This document shows positions 58,872-64,000 of a stretch of DNA of 64,000 nt, one piece after another. Under the pieces are notes generated by a model. The model made no database searches. It had not been told where the DNA came from and saw only the letters and a program-made list of their open reading frames with translations. Location: positions 2,084,001 through 2,148,000 of the forward strand of contig NZ_CP029425.2 of the NCBI RefSeq assembly GCF_002278135.3. The letters run 5' to 3'. The position numbers and the translations under genes are program-made. The stretch's first letter is position 1. Each line of letters opens with the position of its first letter. The stretch comes from Bradyrhizobium ottawaense (lineage in GTDB: Bacteria > Pseudomonadota > Alphaproteobacteria > Rhizobiales > Xanthobacteraceae).

Positions 58872-60533
58872 ATGACCATCCGCAACACCCGCACCGGGGG
58901 CCAGATCCTGATCGATCAGCTCGTCGCCCAAGGCGTCGAGCGCGTCACCTGCGTGCCGGGCGAGAGCTATCTGGCCGCGCTCGATGCGCTGCATGACAGC
59001 CCGATCGACGTCATGATCTGCCGCGCCGAGGGCGGCGCGGCGATGATGGCGGAGGCCTACGGCAAGCTCACGGGCCGGCCCGGCATCTGCTTCGTCACCC
59101 GCGGTCCCGGCGCGACCAATGCCAGCCACGGCGTCCACATTGCGATGCAGGATTCGACGCCGATGATCCTGTTCGTCGGCCAGGTCGACACCGGCATGCG
59201 CGAGCGCGAGGCGTTCCAGGAGCTGGACTACAAGGCGGTGTTCGGCACCATGGCGAAATGGGCGGTCGAGATCGATCGTCCCGATCGCATTCCGGAGCTG
59301 GTGGCGCGCGCCTTCCGCGTCGCCATGCAGGGCCGTCCCGGTCCCGTCGTGATCTCGCTTCCCGAGAACATGCTGACCGAGACCGCCGCCGTAGCCGATG
59401 CCATGCGCATCGAGCCTGCCGTGAGCTGGCCCGCGCCGGCCGATATCGAAAAGCTCGGCGCCATGCTCGCGACCGCCAAGGCGCCTCTCGTCATCCTCGG
59501 CGGCTCGCGCTGGACCGATGACGCCACCAAGAGCATTGCCCGCTTTGCCGAGCGCTTCGACCTGCCGGTCGCAACCTCGTTCCGCCGGGCCTCGCTGATC
59601 GATGCCGACCATTCGCATTATGCCGGCGATCTCGGCATCGGGCCGAGCCCGGGCCTGAAGGCGCGCATCGACAACGCCGATGTCGTTCTCCTCGTCGGCG
59701 GCCGCATGTCGGAGATGCCGTCCTCGTCCTACACGCTGCTCGACATTCCGAACCCGCAGCAGAAGCTGATCCACGTGCATCCGGGCTCCGAAGAACTCGG
59801 CCGCGTCTATCAGCCAGCGCTGGCGATCCAGGCGACGCCCGCGGCGTTTGCCGCCGCCGTCGAGACGCTGAAGCCTTCAGGCGCGGTGGCCTGGAAGGGC
59901 GAGGCCGCCAAGGCGCACGCCGATTATCTCGCCTGGACCGAGAAGGCGCGCGAGCTGCCGGGCACGTTCCAGTACGGGCAGGTCATGACCTGGCTGCGCG
60001 ACCGCCTGCCGAACGACGCCATCGTCTGCAACGGCGCCGGCAATTATGCCGGCTGGATCCATCGTCATCACCGCTTCCACAGCTTTGCCTCGCAGCTGGC
60101 ACCGACCTCGGGCTCGATGGGCTACGGCGTGCCGGCGGCGGTGCTGGCCAAGCGGCAATATCCGGATCGCACCGTCGTCGCCTTTGCCGGTGACGGCTGC
60201 TTCCTGATGAACGGTCAGGAGTTCGCAACCGCCGTGCAGTATGACGCGCCGCTGGTCGTGATCGTGGTCGACAATTCGCAATACGGCACCATCCGCATGC
60301 ACCAGGAGCGCGACTATCCCGGCCGCGTCGTCGGCACCCAGCTCAAGAACCCCGATTTTGCGATGTACGCGAAGGCGTTCGGCGGCCATGGCGAGCGGGT
60401 CGAACGCACCGAGGAATTCGCGCCGGCGTTCGAGCGCGCGCTCGCCTCCGGCAAGCCGTCGATCCTCCACTGCATCATCGATCCGCGCGCGATTTCGGTC
60501 GGCAAGGACTTCGCGCCCGCGGTGAAGGCTTAG
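58872..60533 (+). CDS. Thiamine-diphosphate-dependent enzyme, acetolactate-synthase-like
   Basis: A 553-residue TPP enzyme. Three domains are readable: N-terminal Pyr domain with the catalytic glutamate (CRAEGGAAMMAEAYGKLTG), central domain (GSRWTDDATKSIARFAERFD), and PP domain with GDG...N (FAGDGCFLMNGQEFATAVQY, VDNSQYGT). It resembles the IlvB-like group of large subunits that lack a small-subunit partner; no ilvH follows. True acetolactate synthesis is uncertain; decarboxylation or ligation of a 2-keto acid is likely. It is followed 3 bases later by a flavoprotein, so both act in one pathway. Confidence 0.9.
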   Translation: MTIRNTRTGGQILIDQLVAQGVERVTCVPGESYLAALDALHDSPIDVMICRAEGGAAMMAEAYGKLTGRPGICFVTRGPGATNASHGVHIAMQDSTPMILFVGQVDTGMREREAFQELDYKAVFGTMAKWAVEIDRPDRIPELVARAFRVAMQGRPGPVVISLPENMLTETAAVADAMRIEPAVSWPAPADIEKLGAMLATAKAPLVILGGSRWTDDATKSIARFAERFDLPVATSFRRASLIDADHSHYAGDLGIGPSPGLKARIDNADVVLLVGGRMSEMPSSSYTLLDIPNPQQKLIHVHPGSEELGRVYQPALAIQATPAAFAAAVETLKPSGAVAWKGEAAKAHADYLAWTEKARELPGTFQYGQVMTWLRDRLPNDAIVCNGAGNYAGWIHRHHRFHSFASQLAPTSGSMGYGVPAAVLAKRQYPDRTVVAFAGDGCFLMNGQEFATAVQYDAPLVVIVVDNSQYGTIRMHQERDYPGRVVGTQLKNPDFAMYAKAFGGHGERVERTEEFAPAFERALASGKPSILHCIIDPRAISVGKDFAPAVKA

Positions 60534-60536
60534 GCG

Positions 60537-61802
60537 ATGGCGGCCGGCCGCCACGTCGCCATCATCGGCGCCGGCGCTGTCGGTGTCATCAGCGCGATCG
60601 AGGCGCTGCGCGAGGGCCATCGCGTCACGCTGATCGATCCGGGCGAGCCTGGCGGCGAACAGGCGGCGAGCTATGGCAATGCCGGCTGGCTGTCGTCACA
60701 TTCGGTGATCCCGCCGGCGGAGCCGGGCATCTGGAAGAAGGTGCCGGGTTATCTGATGGACCCGCTCGGGCCGCTCGCGATCCGCTGGTCGTATTTGCCG
60801 AAAGCGCTGCCCTGGCTGGTCAAATATCTGGTCTCGGGCTGGACCGAGGCGCGGGTCGAGAAGACGGCGTTTGCCCTGCGCGACCTGTTGAGGGACGCGC
60901 CGCTGCTGCACCGGAAGCTGGCGGAAGAAGCGGGCGTTTCTGAATTGATCGAGCGCAATGGCGTGATGCATGTGTTTCCGTCGCGCGGCAATTTCGACAA
61001 CGATCTCGGCTGGCGCCTGCGCAAGAAGGTCGGCGTCGAGTGGATGGAGCTCAACGCCGACGAGATGCGCCAGCGCGAGCCCGATCTGCATCCGCGCTAC
61101 ACCTTTGGCGTGGTGGTGGAGGAGGCCGGGCGCTGCCGCGATCCCGGTGCTTATGTCGCGGCGCTTGCCAATCATGCGATCGCCAGCGGCGTCACGCATG
61201 TGCGGGTCAAGGCGACCGGCTTGAGGTTGAATGGCGACAAGCTCGTGGCCGTCCTTACCGAGACCGGCGAGATCGCCTGTGATGCTGCCGTCGTCGCGGC
61301 CGGCGCCCGCTCGAAGCAGCTCACCGCATCGGTCGGCGATCCCTTGCCGCTCGAGACCGAGCGCGGCTACCACGTCATGATAGAGAACCCGGAGTCAGGT
61401 CCGCGCAGCTCGATGATGGCATCCGACGCCAAGATGGTGGTGAACTGGACCAACAAGGGCCTGCGCGCCGCCGGCACCGTCGAGATCGCCGGCCTCGAGG
61501 CCGCGCCGAACTGGAAGCGCGCCGAGATCCTGCGCAACCACCTCATCAGCATGTTTCCAAAACTTCCGAAGGATATTCCGCCTTCGCGCATAAAAACCTG
61601 GTTCGGGCATCGGCCGAGCATGCCGGATGGACGTCCCTGCATCGGCTATGCGCGCGCCTCGCGCGACATCGTCTATGCCTTCGGCCACGGCCATGTTGGC
61701 CTGGTTGGTTCGGCCCGTACCGGGCGGCTCGTCGCGCAGCTGCTCAGCGGCAAGGCGCCAGAGATTCCGCTGGCGCCGTTTGCGCCTGAACGCTTCCTCT
61801 GA
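60537..61802 (+). CDS. FAD-dependent D-amino-acid dehydrogenase-like oxidoreductase
   Basis: A 421-residue flavoprotein of the DAO/DadA family. The FAD-binding start is VAIIGAGAVGVISAIEALRE, with EQAASYGNAGWLSSHSVIPP next. GFGHxH-like YAFGHGHVGLVGSARTGRLV near the C terminus closes the FAD site. It oxidises an amino acid or amine and passes electrons to the respiratory chain. Its 2-keto-acid product could be the substrate of the adjoining TPP enzyme. Substrate unknown. Confidence 0.9.
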   Translation: MAAGRHVAIIGAGAVGVISAIEALREGHRVTLIDPGEPGGEQAASYGNAGWLSSHSVIPPAEPGIWKKVPGYLMDPLGPLAIRWSYLPKALPWLVKYLVSGWTEARVEKTAFALRDLLRDAPLLHRKLAEEAGVSELIERNGVMHVFPSRGNFDNDLGWRLRKKVGVEWMELNADEMRQREPDLHPRYTFGVVVEEAGRCRDPGAYVAALANHAIASGVTHVRVKATGLRLNGDKLVAVLTETGEIACDAAVVAAGARSKQLTASVGDPLPLETERGYHVMIENPESGPRSSMMASDAKMVVNWTNKGLRAAGTVEIAGLEAAPNWKRAEILRNHLISMFPKLPKDIPPSRIKTWFGHRPSMPDGRPCIGYARASRDIVYAFGHGHVGLVGSARTGRLVAQLLSGKAPEIPLAPFAPERFL

Positions 61803-61940
61803 GGTCGTGCATCCGGACTGCGCTCGCGCGTCTTGCCGGATTCCGATCGTCGCAAAGGCCTGAACAATCTCTGGTAGCGCTGCCGTGTGCATTGCCTTCG
61901 TCCACGCGGCCCCGGTATATAGAGCTGTGTCCGGGCATCA

Positions 61941-62155
61941 ATGCAGCTGATGAAGAGCAACGTGGAACTCGCTTCCGACAGCATCGTCGATCGCGTCTAT
62001 GAACAGCTCAAGGCGATGGCCGTGAGCTACGCGTTACTTGCGTCTCCGTGCTGGAAAAGCACGTCGACCGCCGCCTCGACCGCATCACCGCCGCGATCAA
62101 GGAAGGCTACGCGCAGATTTACATGCCGGCGACGGCAAGGTCGGCGGCGAATTGA
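61941..62155 (+). pseudogene. GntR-family regulator, internally deleted remnant
   Basis: The start reads as a GntR N terminus (VELASDSIVDRVYEQLKAMA, from 61941 or 61950). Near 62030 the reading frame shifts and the sequence becomes a GntR C-terminal end (VSVLEKHVDRRLDRITAAIK, then EGYAQIYM), stopping at 62155. The whole winged helix and effector core, some 150 residues or more, are gone. The gene would have regulated the flanking TPP/flavoprotein/SDR genes, a job now perhaps taken by the IclR regulator at 63080. Confidence 0.7.
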
Positions 62156-62179
62156 GGTTCTCTTGTCTGGAGTGAGACC

Positions 62180-62959
62180 ATGAAGCTATCCGGTAAGGTC
62201 GCCGCCATCACCGGCGCAGCGCGCGGCATCGGCAAGGCCTGCGCGAAGAGATTTTTGGATGACGGCGTCAAGGTCGTGATTTCGGATGTCGATGCCGAGG
62301 GCCTCGCCAAGACGGCGGCCGAGTTCGGACATCCGGAGGCCTTGCGCACCGTCGTCGGCAACGTCGCCAAGCGCGCCGATGTCGACCAGCTCGTCGCCAC
62401 CGCCGTGAAGGAGTTCGGCCGGCTCGACATCATGGTCAACAATGCCGGCGTCGCCCGCAACCGGGACATCCTGGAGATATCCGAAGAGGAATTCGATGAG
62501 ATCATCGGCATCAATTTGAAGGGCGCGTTCTTCGGCGTCCAGGCGGCGGCGAAGCAGATGATCGCGCAAGGCGGCAGCGGGGTCATCATCAACATGTCCT
62601 CGGTGAACGCGCTGCTGGCGATTCCGGCGCTGGCAACCTACGCGATGTCCAAGGGTGGCATGAAGCAGCTCACCTCGGTCGCCGCCGTCGCGCTCGCCCC
62701 GCACAACATCCGCGTCGTCGCGGTCGGGCCGGGCACGATTTTGACCGACATGGTGGCATCGTCCATCTACACCTCCGAGGACGCCCGCAAGACCGTGATG
62801 TCGCGCACCCCGGCTGGCCGCGGCGGTGAGCCGAGCGAGGTGGCCTCTGTCGTCGCGTTCCTGGCGAGCGACGATGCGTCCTACATCACCGGGCAGACGA
62901 TCTATCCTGATGGCGGAAGGCTGATCCTGAACTATACGGTGCCGGTGAAGGAGAAGTAG
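62180..62959 (+). CDS. Short-chain dehydrogenase/reductase
   Basis: A 259-residue classical SDR. The cofactor motif is AAITGAARGIGKACAKRFLD; Asp at the end of the second strand (VVISDVDAEG) favours NAD. The NNAG motif is in LDIMVNNAGVARNRD, and catalytic Ser-Tyr-Lys lie in NMSSVNALLAIPALATYAMS and the following K. GRGGEPSEVASVVAFLASDD is a common C-terminal box. It resembles 3-oxoacyl-ACP-reductase-type and sugar/polyol dehydrogenases; exact substrate unknown. Confidence 0.92.
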   Translation: MKLSGKVAAITGAARGIGKACAKRFLDDGVKVVISDVDAEGLAKTAAEFGHPEALRTVVGNVAKRADVDQLVATAVKEFGRLDIMVNNAGVARNRDILEISEEEFDEIIGINLKGAFFGVQAAAKQMIAQGGSGVIINMSSVNALLAIPALATYAMSKGGMKQLTSVAAVALAPHNIRVVAVGPGTILTDMVASSIYTSEDARKTVMSRTPAGRGGEPSEVASVVAFLASDDASYITGQTIYPDGGRLILNYTVPVKEK

Positions 62960-62978
62960 GAGCGCGAGTTCTCTCGGT

Positions 62979-63064
62979 CGTCATGCCCGGGCTTGTCCCG
63001 GGCATCCACGTCTCTCGGCAGTCGTCGCGCTACGTGGATGGCCGGGACAAGCCCGGCCATGACG
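62979..63064. repeat. Palindromic interspersed repeat, family B, copy 2
   Basis: It starts CGTCATGCCCGGGCTTGTCC and ends ACAAGCCCGGCCATGACG, with inner arms ATCCACGT / ACGTGGAT. It is closely related to 40189-40273. It lies between the convergent SDR and IclR genes, where it may terminate both. Confidence 0.88.
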
Positions 63065-63079
63065 GCGCATCTGACAGCC

Positions 63080-63874
63080 TCACTCCGCCGCAACCGTCAT
63101 CCCGTAGCCCAGCCGCTTCGAGATAGCGCCGGCGCAGTCGCGCAAGGCATGCGCGATCGGGCTGTCCCAGCGCGCATCGAACGTGCCTTCCGGCCCCATC
63201 GCCGTGATGACCAGCGCGACATGGCCGGAATGATCGAACACGGGGGCCGAGAACGCATTGACGCCGGGCAGGGGATCGCCGAGCGCGCGGGCGAGGCCGT
63301 GCTTGCGGACCTCGGTCAGCATCTCGGCGACCTTCGGGCCCTTCACGGTGCGCTTCGGATTGTAGCCGACGCCGTGACGATCGAGCCCGCTCTCCAGCGC
63401 GGCGTTGATGGTCTTCTCCGGCAGGAACGCCGCAAAGGCGCGGCCGGTGGCCGTCTCCAGCAGCGCCATCACCGACCCCGCGCGCATCACGATGTGGACC
63501 GGCTGGGCCGGCTCTTCGAGCTGGACGACGGTCGGGCCGTACGTGCCCCAGACTGCCAGTGAGACCGCATGTCCGATCTGGCTCGCGAGCGCGGCGATCT
63601 TCGGCCTTGCGATGCGCACGCCGGAGAGGCGGCGCAGGCTGATCAGGCCGAGCTCCAGCGCCAGCGCGCCGATCTCGTAGCGGCCGGTGGTCTCGTCCTG
63701 CTCGATCAGCCCGATGCGGGAGAAGCTGGCGAGATAAGGATGCGCCTTGGCCGGCGACATGCCGGCCTCGCGCGCGAGATCGCGCAGCATCATCGGCTCG
63801 CCGCACCTTGCGAGCGCGCGGAGCAGCTCCCCGCCGACCTCGATGGACTGGATGCCGCGGCTTTCCCTCTTCAT
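63080..63874 (-). CDS. IclR-family transcriptional regulator
   Basis: A 264-residue regulator. The winged helix is at the N terminus (GIQSIEVGGELLRALARCGE, then LRDLAREAGMSPAKAHPYLA), followed by the IclR effector domain (about 85-260; RIARPKIAALASQIGHAVSL, FSAPVFDHSGHVALVITAMG). It probably controls the FAD-dehydrogenase gene behind it or the SDR/TPP cluster. Ligand unknown. Confidence 0.93.
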   Translation of the reverse strand: MKRESRGIQSIEVGGELLRALARCGEPMMLRDLAREAGMSPAKAHPYLASFSRIGLIEQDETTGRYEIGALALELGLISLRRLSGVRIARPKIAALASQIGHAVSLAVWGTYGPTVVQLEEPAQPVHIVMRAGSVMALLETATGRAFAAFLPEKTINAALESGLDRHGVGYNPKRTVKGPKVAEMLTEVRKHGLARALGDPLPGVNAFSAPVFDHSGHVALVITAMGPEGTFDARWDSPIAHALRDCAGAISKRLGYGMTVAAE

Positions 63875-63891
63875 GCGCCTCCTGGCGTGGC

Positions 63892-64000
63892 TTAGGCCGC
63901 GTCGCGCTTGGCGGCGCTGTCGGCGAGATGACGCCCGGCAATGTAGCCGAAGGTCAGCGCCGGCCCAAGCGTGATGCCGGCCCCCGGGTAATTGCCGCCC
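63892..64000 (-). CDS. C-terminal end of an FAD-dependent dehydrogenase (cut by window edge)
   Basis: Only the last 35 residues are present: YPGAGITLGPALTFGYIAGR, then HLADSAAKRDAA and stop. The GAGITLGPALTFGYIAGRHL end is typical of FAD-binding-2 (fumarate-reductase/3-ketosteroid-dehydrogenase-like) flavoproteins, where it closes the FAD site. The gene starts beyond 64000 and is read towards the IclR gene. Confidence 0.75.
   Translation of the reverse strand, partial: GGNYPGAGITLGPALTFGYIAGRHLADSAAKRDAA

Noticed and set aside
58872..60533. Biosynthetic acetolactate synthase IlvB
   Set aside because: No small subunit gene follows, and the gene is coupled to a flavoprotein in a catabolic-looking context, so a general TPP-enzyme call is safer.

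Overview
This 64 kb window is high-GC chromosomal DNA of a Bradyrhizobium-type alphaproteobacterium (family Nitrobacteraceae). The signs are rhizobial flagellar genes (motC, motE, flaF, flbT, an FtcR/LafR-type regulator), an alphaproteobacterial porin, and many short palindromic intergenic repeats of kinds typical of Bradyrhizobium. The assignment rests on recognised protein families; no database search was possible.

Layout. (1) 1-6.4 kb: an alpha/beta-hydrolase-fold protein, a MarR regulator, a possible small RNA, a strongly expressed-looking porin, and a second MarR regulator with a cysteine-rich tail. (2) 6.4-41.2 kb: an almost complete flagellar locus. A leftward operon (DUF1217-flgF-fliI) diverges from a rightward series: motA-fliM-X-fliN-fliG-flhB; flgB-flgC-fliE-flgG-flgA-flgI-motE-flgH-fliL-fliP; two tandem flagellins; fliF-fliH-motB-motC-fliK-lytic transglycosylase; flgE-flgK-flgL-flaF-flbT-flgD-fliQ; flhA-fliR-fliJ-like-flgJ(N)-flgN-like-FliL-like. 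A leftward orphan OmpR-like regulator (FtcR/LafR type) closes it. Two small tandem flagellins of about 30 kDa and a LafR-type regulator fit the thin lateral flagellum of Bradyrhizobium. (3) 42-43.6 kb: a membrane coiled-coil protein and a paralogue of the cysteine-tailed MarR regulator, so the two paralogues bracket the flagellar locus. (4) 44.3-48.9 kb: exported dienelactone-hydrolase-like protein, beta-lactamase-fold hydrolase, SDR, HAD phosphatase and SnoaL-like protein. (5) 48.9-56.8 kb: an aldonate/hexuronate catabolic island (uxuB, divergent FadR-type regulator with a clear operator, TRAP transporter dctPQM, zinc dehydrogenase, uxuA). (6) 56.9-64 kb: racemase, 1.3 kb of mosaic repeats, a TPP enzyme, a D-amino-acid-dehydrogenase-like flavoprotein, an internally deleted GntR pseudogene, an SDR, an IclR regulator and the end of an FAD dehydrogenase cut by the window edge.

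How it works together. The locus encodes export gate and ATPase, MS ring, switch, rod, L/P rings, hook, junction, filament and stator. It has no chemotaxis genes, no sigma-28/FlgM, no FliD cap and no FliO. Control probably runs through the LafR-type regulator, through a recurring AAGCTT-type promoter element, and after transcription through FlaF/FlbT acting on the flagellin mRNA. Both flagellin genes carry an almost identical leader able to hide its own ribosome binding site. The most interesting points are that leader pair, the recurring promoter element, and the pair of MarR regulators with a CxxC...C...C tail.
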